A stretch of 64,000 bases of DNA, taken from NCBI GenBank assembly GCA_039720395.1, contig CM077833.1, positions 24,326,271-24,390,270 on the forward strand, in the 5' to 3' direction. The notes below the pieces were generated by a model. That model saw only the letters and a list, made by a program, of their open reading frames with translations. It was not told the DNA's origin and made no database searches. This document shows, one piece after another, positions 24,381-36,790 of the stretch. The position numbers and the translations under genes were made by a program. This DNA is from Liquidambar formosana (lineage: Eukaryota > Streptophyta > Magnoliopsida > Saxifragales > Altingiaceae). Within the stretch, counting starts at the first letter, position 1. Each line of letters opens with the position of its first letter.

Positions 24381-25338
24381 CGTGTGGATGCAGTCAAATA
24401 GCATTTTCTGTATATATAAGGAGCAAGTGACACGATTTATATATAAATTTTGATATAATTTTCATGACTTGTTGTAATGTTGTGTAATAATTTTGATGCA
24501 CTATTTTATAAAATTTATTGTTGAATTAGATTTCTTTTTTATATAACTTGTGCAGGTCAAATATCACATCAATCAAATATCGTTAGTCATCTTATCCTTA
24601 TGCTCATTTTGTTCCTAAATTATTGGTTTTCTTTCTTTTTTTTAAATATTTCAAAATTATTCTCAAATTCCAAAAGTCGAATAGTAACTTTTCCAACATT
24701 TTGTACACTTGAGGGCAAAATTGGAATGTCAAAACATAGTGAATGCATTTAATAGAATATTCTATAACTTTTTTAAAAAAAAAAAAAATTGTTTTTCGAA
24801 AGGGACAGTTAATTAGGAACGAAGGCAGTATTCATATTTTTAATCAATAAAAAACCTCACATTTATAAAAGAAACATCTTTTAAGTTCTGATCAACTTGA
24901 TATTCAACAAGTATGATGTGCATGTGAAGAAAATTGAAGTTAACTCTGAGTCTAGCAAAATTTAAGTTACACAACAAGAGGTACACAATTAACACAGATT
25001 TCAATGCAAGAACAAGAAGAGATCACTCTCATTGACAAGATATTACTTGTATAGTAAAACCCATTCATGCACAAGGTGTAATACCTCAATGCATAATCTT
25101 ATGCAACTTATATCAGGTTAACTTCCTTTGAAAATTTTGGTATATATATATAACTTTGATCATATGCAAAATATTTCGAATATTTCATACGATCACAGTC
25201 ATCTATAAGCGACATACATGCAAATGTTATCTATAAACGATTGTGATCATTCAAGATGCCCACGGTATGGCAAGTCCAATTTATGTACTTTTGCTTAATT
25301 ACTAAATAAACCTTCCCATTTCACCTAAATAATAATAC
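24381..25338. other. Intergenic DNA before WAK-C
   Basis: The piece near 24790-24836 (cagttaattaggaacgaaggcagta) resembles the right end of a Stowaway-type MITE, also seen at 45740-45779. No WAK exon 1 or exon 2 remnant was found, so WAK-C lost its 5' two-thirds. Confidence 0.5.
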
Positions 25339-25835
25339 TTGGTGCAAAGGACACTTGGATATTTGGATCCTGAATACTTCCATACCAGTCAGCTGACTGA
25401 AAAAGTGATGTTTATAGTTTTGGGGTTGTCCTTGTGGAGTTGCTAATCGAAAAGATGGCACTTTCTTTTGAGAGGCCCAAAGAAGAGATAAATTTAGCAA
25501 TGTATTATATTTCTTCGATGAAAGAGGATCGCTTGTTTGAAGTTCTTGACAATAGAGTGCTAAACGAGAGAAATGTTGAGCAGCTTAAGAAAGTTGCTAT
25601 GTTAGCAAAGGGATGTTTGAGAGTAAAAGGGGAGGGAAGACCTACTATGAAGGAAATAGCAATGGAACTAGAGGGATTGAGATTTATGGAGAAGCAAGGT
25701 GAGATAAATGTAGGAGAGGCAGAATATTTGCCTGGTGAACTACCCGACACTTATGGTGCAAATACTAGTAGTAATATAACAGGGAATGATAGCATGAGGA
25801 ACCAAGTCATATTGGCTAAAGATGATGGGCGATGA
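25339..25835 (+). pseudogene. WAK-C, 3' remnant of a WAK kinase exon
   Basis: Homology begins abruptly inside the activation segment (cttggtgcaaagg, then [19 protein letters not shown]). It runs to the natural end of the family (NQVILAKDDGR plus stop). The glycine loop, catalytic Lys, HRD and DFG are absent. One base is missing after the ELTEK-equivalent position (about 25400), putting the first part out of frame with the open frame from about 25413. It is most like WAK-B ([24 protein letters not shown]-like tail). No signal peptide or extracellular exon lies upstream. It is a truncated, frameshifted relic and no product is expected. Confidence 0.9.
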
Positions 25836-26254
25836 TTGTTAAGGGTGTAGTGTGGGGATTCTCTGTCTCAAAAGGTTGTGTCTTCATGAGATGATGTGTT
25901 ACGCGTTGTTAGGAATTAAGAAATCGTCTTTGTAATTATTCGTTTCTCATTCTTGCTTCCAATGTATCATATCTATCATCTTTTGTAATGTAATGTTAAT
26001 TTTAGTAGTTGTTTTATGTATAGATGGTGATTGAGGGTGAATAATTAGTTGTGGTTTGAAGGGTCAAGCATGAATTTTCATGCTCCCTGATAATCTGGGT
26101 GTAACATATAACAGCCCCTTGCTTCTTTTCATTCCTGAAGTACAAGAATGTGATAATAATAATAACAAAAAATATATATATATACTACTATATAAAGCTA
26201 ATTCCTTTTGTGGTTGGATTGCACCTGAAAATACTAAAACACCCTTACAAGTTA
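25836..26254. other. Flank of WAK-C
   Basis: The sequence directly after the stop resembles the WAK-B 3' flank (gattgtt.agggtgt, tcttcatga.atgatgtgtta), so the duplication extended past the gene. There is no other gene. Confidence 0.55.
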
Positions 26255-26263
26255 ATAAAACTA

Positions 26264-26448
26264 GGGGAAATTAGCAATAACCCCTATTAGGGGACTACTT
26301 TCAACAAAAAACTCACCATAAGATTTCTTAACTCCAAAACCCCTTTTTTAAAAGATTCTGTAAGCAAAGAAATATTTTTTTGAAAATACTTGTTTTAACC
26401 TTTTATATTTACAACCCAATTTATTTACAGGAAGAAGGGAGGGAGAGG

Positions 26449-26491
<43 letters not shown>

Positions 26492-27711
26492 GGGAGAGGA
26501 GTGGTAGCAGCGGTTGAAGAGGGGAAGCGACAATGGCTATGAAGATCTGGTTTTGAGGAAGAAGAAGAAGAAGAAGAAGTAGACGAAGTAGTAGAAGAAG
26601 AAGAATGGGAGGGGAGGCATTCTGCTATAGTATCAGATCTGAAAAAGCAGATCAACCTTCTTCTTCGACAGCGACCAAATTTCTCCGACCACCATCCCAG
26701 ACATCGTCATCATCATCTTCTTCTTCTTCTTCTTCTTCTTCTTTTTCTTTAAACTCCAGATCTGGGCTGGTTTTATTTATTTATTTTTATTTTTTTGTGT
26801 CTTTGTTTGAAACTTCAGATATGTTAATTTTTGGGGTGTATGATTTGTTTAGAAAAACTTTTTGACTATTTTTCTTATTCTAACAGTATATTGGTACTGT
26901 TGCACACTATTTTTTGTAGCAGTGCAATTTGTAGTTGTGTTTTTTAAGATAGAACAGTATGCTGTTACTGTGTAATTACCATTTTTAAACAGTATATTGG
27001 TATTGTTGCACACTATTTTTTGGAATAGTGCGATCTGTTTCACTAAAAGTATCACGTTACTATCTATAGTACTATTTTGAGTTTTTTTTTCCTTGGAATT
27101 CATTTTTTTTTTGTTTCAAATAGTATGATGATACCGTCACCTATAGTGTTTTTTTATAACACAAATAGTAAACTGTTATTATGTGGTTTATAATTTTTCC
27201 AAAGCAAACAACAGTAAATTGATACTATTGTATGTATAAGTTTTATAAAGCAGACAACAATTACTATTGTAAGTATAAATTTTATAAAACACACAATAGT
27301 AAATTTATACTATTGTATGCATAAATTTTACAAATCACACATAGTAAACTGCATGTTATTATTAGCTATGATATATTATCGTCGGAAACACTTTGGAACG
27401 CTCAAAAGAAAGAAAGAAAAAAAACCCTATAATTGACTTTTGGTATGGTGCAAATGATGAAATGTGACTTTTGGAAGGTTTTTAGTGTCGTTTCTTTTTC
27501 TATATATATTCTCGCCGAAAAAAATGGAGCGTGGGAGAAGCCTGATTTTCGGGCGGGGGTGTGAAATGGCACGTTTGTAAATTAAGGTAAGTTGTTAAAA
27601 CAGGGGTGTTTTAGTCCTTCTACTATCAAAAGAGGTTTTCACCAAATGTTAGTTTTTGTGGGTTCTATTGTCTAAGAACTCTTATACATGGGGGTTTTGG
27701 CCAAAATTCCT
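26264..27711. mobile_element. Mutator-type non-autonomous element (1448 bp)
   Basis: The ends GGGGAAATTAGCAATAACCCC and GGGGGTTTTGGCCAAAATTCCT are imperfect inverted repeats. An exact 9-bp TSD, ataaaacta, lies at 26255-26263 and 27712-27720. Inside are a GA microsatellite (about 26447-26484), a purine/pyrimidine-rich, exon-like part (26520-26780), and from about 26880 to 27350 a series of diverged repeats of the form acagta(t/a)att-ggtactgtt with intervening caca.tattttttg. No transposase motifs were seen. The central part could be captured host sequence. Confidence 0.75.
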
Positions 27712-27909
27712 ATAAAACTAAGAGATGATTTGGTAATTTTACTAACTTTACCCACCACAACCCGTTCCTCCTTAATTCTCTCCCACACACACATACGATT
27801 TAAGAAATTTGAAAATTAACATAATAGTTCTACTAATGAAATGAAAACTTAAAAAGATGTGTGCCCAAATACTAGTTCTAATAATGAGGTATAAAATTAA
27901 GTGCGCATA

Positions 27910-28440
27910 GTTATACTATAAAGGTTGGTTACTTGGTTAGTGGTTAGATAAACCGCTTAAGGGTGCCCTAAATGACTTATTGAGCTGGCGTCAATGCCCT
28001 CGTTGAGGGTAAGAAACAAATTCCCTACCAAAATTCCAAACTGACTCAACTTCCAAAGGATTCTGGGTACGTGCCCTGAATGACTTGCAGAATGTTGCCA
28101 TGTCCAGTCTCCTTTCTCAATATTTGGGCCATTGAACTACTTTTGATACTGGGTTGAGGCTCGGCTGTCAACATCGTGACGGACGCATTAGATCGAGGAC
28201 CTTTCCTTAAATTTTGCGGTACTTGTACGGATGGGCTCAGCTTGAGAATTTAAGCTAGTATGGTTTCGTGGTTTGGTCGGCTCCTAGTGTCATGCGGCTC
28301 AGCATAGAAGACGTCAAATGGGGCCATTGACTTATGCCGAGTGTATTGAATTAGCTCAATTGAATGAGTTTTAAGTTTTGACCATCTCCATATAGCATTC
28401 TTTTCAATTGCAGTATGTAAGGTTTTATTTTAAAGGTAGA
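27910..28440. repeat. Paralogous block B, copy 1
   Basis: This aligns with 42540-42920. Shared stretches are aatgact(t)g..aa(a)atgt(g/t)gc(c)atgtcc, ttgggccattgaacta / ttgggtccattgactta, cttttgatactgg, agaagacgtc.aatg, and gaattagctcaattgaa. It is non-coding. Confidence 0.6.
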
Positions 28441-28699
28441 CAGTGTGGGAGTAGTAATCTATTAATGCATGACGTACAATTCTAATGTGGATATTGTTAT
28501 AACTTATAAGTTATTTCAATACATACTCACTTGATCATCATTCAATATATATACACACATTCAATTTACATTCTATTTTCAAAAGTTCACCCTTTCTTTT
28601 CTTCTTTTTTTTCAATTCGTCATTTTCACCATGACATGCCAAATTGCCATACGTGGTATTGAACCGAACAAAATTTGCTAATAATGAATAAAACTATAA

Positions 28700-29866
28700 G
28701 GGGGCAGTTGGTTGGGGGGAATCCTACTCGAGAAAGGGGAATGGTATCACTTTCCAGTGTTTGGTTCGTGGAATGCCCGGGAATGTTGCATTCCCAGTAC
28801 CCCAACATTCCCACAAAACACCCATTTTGGATTCCCTTAATTTTGGTGGGTTTCATTCCCATTGCCCAAGAATCCACTTAAACAAAATTCAAAATACCCA
28901 GCGTGCCCCTCCCCATTCCTTACAACAATACCATATTCCTTCCATATCCCTCCCCCTTCATCCTTAAAACATAATCAGCCCTAGCCCTAGTTCTCGCCTC
29001 ACCACACAACAGTAGCAGCAAGAAGAGCAGAGCTTCTCACTGACGATGGAGATTGCAGTGGTTGCGTTGAGGTTGAAGCCTCACACCGGCGACGAAGATT
29101 GGGGCATTGCTGAGGAAGAAAGAAGACGAAGAAGGGAGGGCGAAGCCTCTCGCAGGCGGAGGTGCTTCAGATTTGATTTGAGTAAGGGCATTTGGGTTTT
29201 CATACCAAGGGTTTGGCAGTGATTGGATCAGCTACATCACCCGACAGCGTGGCTTAGAAATTGATGCCGGGTACTACAACTTCAACAACCCACCATCTAC
29301 AACACCAACGAGGCAACATCCATCTTCTCTTCTCAGTCTCGCTTAATGGATCATGGCTTGCATCAGTAATGATCCTCTTCTCAACCTTGATCCTACCAAG
29401 GCATCCTCTTTTCTAATTTTTGCAATAGTTGGAGCAAGTATGGCATCGTTGAATTAAACGGTGTCTTCCTCTTTTAAGAAACAAAACCCCAATAATTCAA
29501 TTACCCAGTACAGAAATTTAAGAAACAAATTAAAGGGTCGGTAAATTTGTTATTATTATTATTATGATTATTATTTGCCAAATGAAAGGAATCATTAACC
29601 ATTATTTGAGCAATGGAAGTATTTTATAGCTCTAAGATCGTATGATTTAAGGAAAGGCATTTGTGAGGGTATTGTTAGAATTTGATCCATTTTGGGCATC
29701 ACTTTCCTGACTCAACCAAACGTGGGAATGGGAATGGTAGAGGGAATTGTACTTTCCATTACTGTGAACCGAACGTAGGAATGGGTATCAATACCAAGCA
29801 TTCCCAATCCCAAGTAATGATCCATTCCCAGGACTCACATTCCCAACCCATGAACCAAACGCCCCC
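28700..29866. mobile_element. PIF/Harbinger-type element with GC-rich core (1167 bp)
   Basis: Termini GGGGGCAGTTGGTT and AACCAAACGCCCCC are flanked by TAA (28697-28699 and 29867-29869). Subterminal arms repeat ggaatg / cattcc. The core (about 28970-29350) is less AT-rich than its surroundings and has a short exon-like frame (ATG 29046, about 57 codons, Arg/Glu-rich). No transposase was seen. Confidence 0.7.
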
Positions 29867-30053
29867 TAAAAGGGATCGGAAGTCAAACCTTGTATAGTCA
29901 TGCAAACCATTTCCTTTTATTTTTTTTATTTTTTATTTTTAAAAGAAAAATTAAACAAAACTACAATTTGTCCTCAATTGGTGCAAAATCACTGATTATG
30001 ATTACACTTGAACTAAATCCAAACACAAGGATAATTTTTCCATATAAATATTA

Positions 30054-30329
30054 CTCCCTTTATTTCACAAAGATAAGCCTTGTTTTTTTGTTTTTTTTTT
30101 TCCAAAATGTTTGTTATTTTAAAAAGTCAAATTATAAATTTTCATAACTTTCTCACACTATCCTTCATTATATAAAAAAATTACTTTAAACATAACCAAT
30201 ACATTGATAAAAGGATATGGGTAGTTTTGGAAAGAAAAAGTTGAGCGGATGACAAATCAATGCATTAATTATTAATTTCTTAATCTACATGCTTTTTCAA
30301 AGAAGCCTATATTTGTGGGACGGATAGAG
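30054..30329. mobile_element. Stowaway-type (Tc1/mariner) MITE
   Basis: Ends ctccctttatttcacaaag and ttgtgggacggatagag are inverted and bounded by TA. The interior (gtcaaattataaattttc, ggatgacaaat, catgctttttcaaag) recurs at about 36500-36726, and more weakly at 47810-48050. Confidence 0.7.
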
Positions 30330-30601
30330 TAAAATAAAATGAGCTAAGTATTTTACAATTGAATTACACAATGATTATAAATTTTTACTTAAAAAAATAC
30401 AAAAACAAAAACCAGTGGAGAAATTCTTCTTTTTCACCATGACGTGCCAAGTATACGTTCACACTTGTTGCAAAACTTTTTACTCTTACACCCAATAATA
30501 TCTTTGTGAAGAAATCAAATTTTACCAATTCAACCAGTGGATTTAATATTAATTTCCTTCATGCATATTTGTCATGTCAAATTTTGAATTAATCAGATCA
30601 T

Positions 30602-30615
30602 AGTGTATATGTATG

Positions 30616-30649
<34 letters not shown>
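30602..30649. repeat. TA/TG microsatellite at the Helitron target
   Basis: A gtatgtatgtgtatatat tract immediately left of the Helitron 3' end. Confidence 0.8.
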
Positions 30650-30653
<4 letters not shown>

Positions 30654-30931
30654 TAGAGACCCGCGCGATGCGTGGGAATTGGAACCTAGTAACATCATCT
30701 TTGATGCTATATGCTTCGATTTTTAAGCCCTAAACTCTAGAGATGAATCACAAATTACATATTTATATTGACATATATCTTAAAATCACACACAAATATT
30801 AAACGAAAATTTCAGAACAATGGCTTCCCATAATGATCCCCATCCTAGCACTGTCGCAAGTAGATTTCAAACCTTTATATATAAACCACCATGAACAAAA
30901 ACCAAAACCCTCTCTTTGTTTGTTGAGACAC

Positions 30932-30968
<37 letters not shown>

Positions 30969-31523
30969 AGATAAGCATACTAGGTCATGAGGGAGAGATC
31001 ATACTTAACTCCTATACTGCCTACTGCCTCACTGTCCTTTGTTCTTTTCATCTACTCCGCAATAGACATGGATTCATGGGTATTGTGGGAGCTTGGGTAA
31101 GTGTGAGAGAGAGAGGAGAGCTACAAATGTGTTTATGGCCTTATGGGTATTGCGGAAGCTTGGGTGAATGTGAGAAGGAGAGCTAGAGAGAGAGAGAGAG
31201 AGATGAAGTTTTTGAATTTCAAAATGGAACTTACCCGTGCAAGCTGCAAGGGGAGGAAGCTTTTGAATTTTGAAAGCACATGTCCGTGGGACCCACTCGA
31301 AGGGTAGATGGAAATGGATGGGGGAGATTGAAATAGAGGAGGTGTTTGTTTGGAGAGAGAAAGGGAGACAGCATAAAGGAATAAAATGCTGACATCATAA
31401 ATAATATGAAGTGTGGGCCCAAAGTGATGGAGAATGAAGGATTAAGGAAGGAAAGGCTATTGGAGTGCCAACTCAACATTTGCTGACCTCACCAAAAACT
31501 CTCTTTTATAGTATTAGAATAGA
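30650..31523 (-). mobile_element. Non-autonomous Helitron (874 bp)
   Basis: Read on the - strand it begins TCTATTCTAATACTATAAAA and ends with a GC-rich hairpin (CCCACGCATCGCGCGGG), then TCTCTA and CTAA. It is flanked by A on the 5' side and T on the 3' side with no duplication. A TC start, a subterminal hairpin, a CTRR end and A/T insertion define Helitrons. The interior has a poly(A) tract (30931-30965), a GA microsatellite (about 31182-31202) and a GA-rich part. No Rep/helicase was seen. Confidence 0.8.
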
Positions 31524-32460
31524 TATATATACGGAACATATATATCATGTTGATAATATATATTAATAATCCATGTTGCCCCAAACCAGAGAAAGACTTG
31601 GATGCCTATTGATGACGCAATCATGCGCTATATCTAAAGGTAAAAGAAAGATTAATAAAAATTCTCTCATTGTAAAAGGTTTGGTCCAATCCCAATCTCT
31701 GATTTGCATCGTTCAATCATTTTTTAGAACGAAGAAATTGGAGTTGGCCCATCTTTTGTTCTTTAATATATAAATCTTGCTTATCAAAAAAAAATAGCAA
31801 TGCTCTTTGAGAATAATAGACCCTTTCATGACCCTTTGTGCAATACTCTCTCTCTCTCTCCACTATATCTATTATCTAGTGGTAAATGAAAGGTTAATAA
31901 AAATTACAGTTAGTTTTGGTGCTCTTTTTAAAATAAGAAAGTCTCATATTTTTTAACTAAGCGGTGCTATACGAATTACTCTTCGTATAATACCTAGTGC
32001 AGTACCTAATCTACATCAATAAAAAAAAAAAAATTTATTAAATAGGTTGAAAAAATTTTGATATATACACATAATGCAATATAAAGTGTTTTATTTTGGT
32101 GGTACACATGAGATGTTGTACATAATATATTTTTTTTAATTAATAATAAATCTTCGCATTAATATATGAGATGTCAGTAAATGATAGCGACAACTTGGGA
32201 GATCAAGTGGAAACAAACTCCTATATTTTACTCCACCGGAAAAGAAGAAAAATAAAAAAAGAAGATCTAGAAGAAGAAAGTTCAAAGTCGTCGATCTAGT
32301 CGTCAATAAGTGCATTTAATTAATAAAATAATTGGGGGGAAATTACCAATGCATTTAATTAATCAACTTGTTTTTGTTTGTAATAGTTTATAGTAAAGTC
32401 AGTAGTCAATTTGTTATAAGTCAATAGTCAATAGTCAAGAGGAGTTACTGCGAAAGAGTG
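31524..32460. other. Intergenic DNA upstream of WAK-D
   Basis: A short piece of block C lies at about 31550-31630. A CT microsatellite lies at 31848-31861. No gene was seen. Confidence 0.5.
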
Positions 32461-32467
32461 GAATGCA

Positions 32468-32581
32468 TTGGTCTTCCTTTCTGTTTACTACCTATAAAAG
32501 GACCACCATCCATCGGTCGTCTTATACAAAAATAAAAAGAAAAATAATCGTTTTGGATTTTGGAAAATTAAAGGCGTGGCC
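32468..32581 (+). promoter_or_regulatory. Core promoter and leader of WAK-D
   Basis: ttggtcttccttt, then tataaaag at 32493-32500 (89 bp before the ATG), then gaccaccatccat and gtcttatac. The leader ends aaggcgtggccATGGG. A GTG six bases upstream (32576) is in frame but not a plausible plant start. Confidence 0.6.
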
Positions 32582-35500
32582 ATGGGTGTACATGGAATGC
32601 TTATGCAACTCATGCTAGTTGAATTAGCAATATTAGCAACAAGTCTAGCACCGGCGACAGCTCAAGCCATGCCGGGATGCCCCAACACTTGTGGGAATCT
32701 CTCTATCCCATACCCATTCGGCATGGAGGCAGGCTGTTCCCTAAATGAAGATTTCCTTATCACTTGCAACCGCTCGGTCGACCCTCACGTAGCACTTTTG
32801 CCGGACAGTACTACCATCAATGTTACCGACATATCCATTGACGGCCAATTGCGCATCCTTACCTTTGTAAGCGCCGACTGTTACAACCAGAAAGGAGAGC
32901 CATATGGAGCATACGGCGCTTCAATTACTTTGCTAAGATTTCCCTTCTCCGCCACTCGTAACAAGTTCACTGCCGTTGGATGTGACACATTTGCGCTCAT
33001 CACTGGTTCAAATGGAGAAAACGTGACTACTGGGTGTACGTCGGTGTGCGATAGCATAGCTAGCATAAACGACAAGTCTTGCTCCGGCATAGGCTGTTGC
33101 CAAACTGCCATCCCCAACGGGCTCTTAGACTATACTGTGAGCGTCTGGAGCTATTATAACCATACTCGCGTATGGGATTTCAATCCATGCAGCTATACTT
33201 TCTTAGTGGAAGAAGAGTCTTTCAACTTCACCTTGGCCGATCTTCGCGATCTACAAAAGAGAATTTCGGTGACCACAGTGCTCGATTGGGCGGTGGGGAA
33301 TCAAACATGTAAAGATGCTCAAAAGAACCTGACGAGTTACGCGTGTCAGGCGAATAGCGACTGTCATGACTCCGACAATGGTCCCGGTTATCGTTGCAAT
33401 TGCTCAGCAGGTTACCAGGGAAACGCTTATCTCCCTGGCGGTTGCCAAGGTACGCGCGTATTTCTCATATCATAATTTTCATGTTAGGCTTTTAATTTTT
33501 TACTTCTTTTCCTCTTATTAATTTCATTTGATTTATTTAAGGGTGAATTACCAAAGAAAAAGAAAAACCTCCTTAGAGTTTAGTTCTTTTTCATGTAATA
33601 TCCCTTGAACCATATTGGTTGTTTAATAAAAGAATAAGATAATTGGGCCGACTCAAGCGAATCAACGGTGAGCCGACCGTAAAAAAACAAACCTGCCCCA
33701 AAAACATTAAAAAGTCTTTTAAAAGAAGCTTCTTGAAGAAGCCTGAAACCCATCTCATTTCTCTCTTTCCCTTCTCTCTCCTCCCTATCCTCTGAAACCC
33801 ATCTGATTTCTGTCTTTCCCCTCTCTTTCCTCCCCATCCTCTGGTTCCTCATCCGCTTCATAACCACCATTCCCATCAACTTCCTCTGGCGATTCATCGC
33901 AGTTATACTCACCAAGCATCCCTCGAGAGCTCTCCTCTCCTTCCTCTCCTTCGGCTTCTCTTCCAACCTTTGTCGGGTCCCATCTCAAGCTGTGGCCCTA
34001 CTCCGTGATTGCTGGTGAAGAAGCAACAACAACAGGTGTTTGGCTATATTGAAGATTTTAACTAGATTTTAACTAGTTAAAACCTATGTAGACCTGTGAC
34101 AGTGGATTCATTTGCTGCTACTTCTTCTTCTTCCTATTCTTCTTCTTCTTCTTCTTTTTCTTTCTTTTCTTCTTTTTTCTTTCTTTTTTGCTGCTGGTTG
34201 GATCAAGTTCTTATTATTTATTTATTTTTTAAAGTATTGTTATTTTGAGATTTTAACTAGATTTTAGCTAAAAGCCCCAAAACAAGTTTTTTTTTTTTTT
34301 TTAATAAAAAAAATCCAGTTAAAACTTAACTAGATTTTAGAGGCTGATTTTTAAAAACTAAGTTGTTATTTTGAGATTTTAACTAGATTTTTTGCCTTCT
34401 TCCCACAAAGAACTTTGTTTTTTTAGGGAGATTCTTTCCTCCCCTTCATAGATTGGTTCCTCCCCTTCATGTCGAAGCTGAAATCTCGGAGAAATCTGGG
34501 CTCAAATAGCATACAAAACTATCGGTCTCCCGATTTGGTTCCCTTTTTGGGAAAGTTTTGAACTCAACTTGTATTTGACGGTAGAATTCAAATCCACCAA
34601 TAAGGATGCACCTCCATTAATTGTCTCACGGGTCAGCACATTTGGCTCGGTCCATGTAGTAGTACTCTTAATAAAATAACCAAAATTTACAAAAAAAACA
34701 TAATTCATCCAAAAATATGAGATCCAACTTTTATGATACAAGTAAGAAATCTTAATATTTATACAAATAACATCATCCATCCAAACAATCAATGTGATCC
34801 GAAGGACATTGTAATGATTTTTTTTTTTTTTTTTTTTTTTAAAGAGAGTTATGTGAAAAAGGGGTTACATTTTAGAGGGTTTTTTTTGTAATTTACCATT
34901 TATTTAATTGCTGTGTGATTAAACTAACAACGAGTCATTCAATTTCTTGTCCTCTTTCTCTCTCTCTCTCTTTCTCTCTCTAGATATTGATGAGTGTGCA
35001 GTTACAAGTCCCAATCCGTGTGACAAAATTTGCACTAACACAGCAGGGAGTTACTCTTGTTCTTGCCCCAAGGGGTACCATGGGGATGGTATAAACGGTG
35101 GACAAGGTTGCATTGCTGATCCATCTGATCAATCACTAGTGATTAAAGTCTCCGTCGGTAAGTATCTCTATTTAATATTGTACCTCTTGCATGTGTCTTG
35201 GCCATGGATGAGCTCATATTCACTGCAATTAAATGATAAGACCATTATGCTTCGTTGGTCGAGGAGATTACAGGAGGAAATAATGAAGAAAGAGAAGTAA
35301 ATTTTGAAATCGGTTTTCATTAATTGGTGTAAAATCCTAAAATTTAATTTCTTTTTCCCTCTCAGAACAAAATATGGCGCTGTTTAGGTCATTATTCTTA
35401 AGTGAAACTTACTCCGTAATTTTGTTCAGTTAATTGGAAATAAATTTTGCCCACTTAAATGAATTTAAAATCTTATTACCATATGGAACTATTGTTGTGT

Positions 35501-36756
35501 ATTAGAGCGAGTACAATAATTGTAGTCTTGTGTTGACAAGTCTTGGGGTTCTTATGTGAATATTCAAGATGCTTTCTTCTTGTATGGGAAAATATCGATC
35601 ACGGGCGTTGTTTAATTGTTTTTAAATGATTTAAATTGTTAGGAAAATGTACCCGAAATCCTCTTGTCGTGATTAGGGGTGCTCATGGTTTAGGTTAAAA
35701 CCGAAAACCGAACCAAACCAAACCGCTCGGTTTAGTTTGGTTTTTTTATCCTTAGGTTTGGTTTTGGTTCTAATTTTAGAAAACCAAATTAAATTGGTTT
35801 GGTTTTGGTTTTCATGTTTAAAAAACCAAACCAAACTGAAAAACCGAAAAAACCGAAAAAATATAATATAAATATATATAATTTTATATATTACATATTA
35901 AACTTAGTTTGTAAATTTTTTATTCTAATAAGGGCATAATAGTTAATAGATTGTAAATTTTCTTAATGTTTTTTCTTTACTAGATTGGCATGAATTAAAC
36001 TACTATTATCGTTGTGTGAGATATTGGCACGTATTAGATTGGAGATTTGAACTTGGATTGACATAAATCAATACTTTTCCATTTTGATACAATGTTTAAT
36101 ATTTTTTTTTAGTTGCTAATGTAATGATTTTATTAAAAATGTTTTTATTTAGAATTTGGCTTGTCATTTTTTTATTTTTAATTATTTGTTGTTATTTGAT
36201 AGGATAAAACTGAACCGAACCAAACCGAATTTTTATGGTTTGGTTTGGTTTGGTTTTTTTTATAGTATGGTTTGGTTTTGGTTTGAGAAAACAAAAACCG
36301 AAGTAAAATAGTTTGGTTTAAAACCCAACCAAACCGAACCATGAACACCCCTAATCGTGATGATGGCTAGCCCAATATAAATAGTCATATCCATAATGAA
36401 ACTTTTTATTTGTACTTAACTGTCACATCATTTAGGTAAAAGGTTAGATGGATTTGTGCAAATTATTTATTAGACCTTCTTGCATTTTCTTTTGCTGTCA
36501 TAAAATATTTGTTATTTTTAAAATTCAAATTATAAATTTTCTTAATTTTCTCATACTATCTTTTATTATTTTAATAATTATTTTAAACACAACCAATGCA
36601 TTGGTAGTAGGATAAGAGTATTTTTGGAAAATTTTTTTTGAGTGGATGACAAATGAATATGTTAATTGTTTTTCTTAATTTGCATGCTTTTTCAAAGAGG
36701 CCTATCTTTGTGGGACGGTAGGAGTATGAAATATAACATTCTTCTGTCGATCAATA

Positions 36757-36790
<34 letters not shown>

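Noticed and set aside
26425..26865. Ser-rich and Leu/Ser-rich frames on both strands
   Set aside because: They come from GA and TTC microsatellites within the 26264-27711 element.
28675..28967. Open frames near 28.7-29.0 kb on both strands
   Set aside because: They lie in the left arm of the PIF/Harbinger-type element and follow its ggaatg/cattcc repeats.
32576..32581. GTG upstream of the WAK-D ATG as an alternative start
   Set aside because: Plant genes start at ATG. The ATG at 32582 is in the same context as in WAK-A, -B and -E.
33580..33988. Open frames on the - strand inside WAK-D intron 1
   Set aside because: Glu/Arg-rich low-complexity readings of CT-rich sequence within a Mutator-type element. 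No transposase or host domain was seen.
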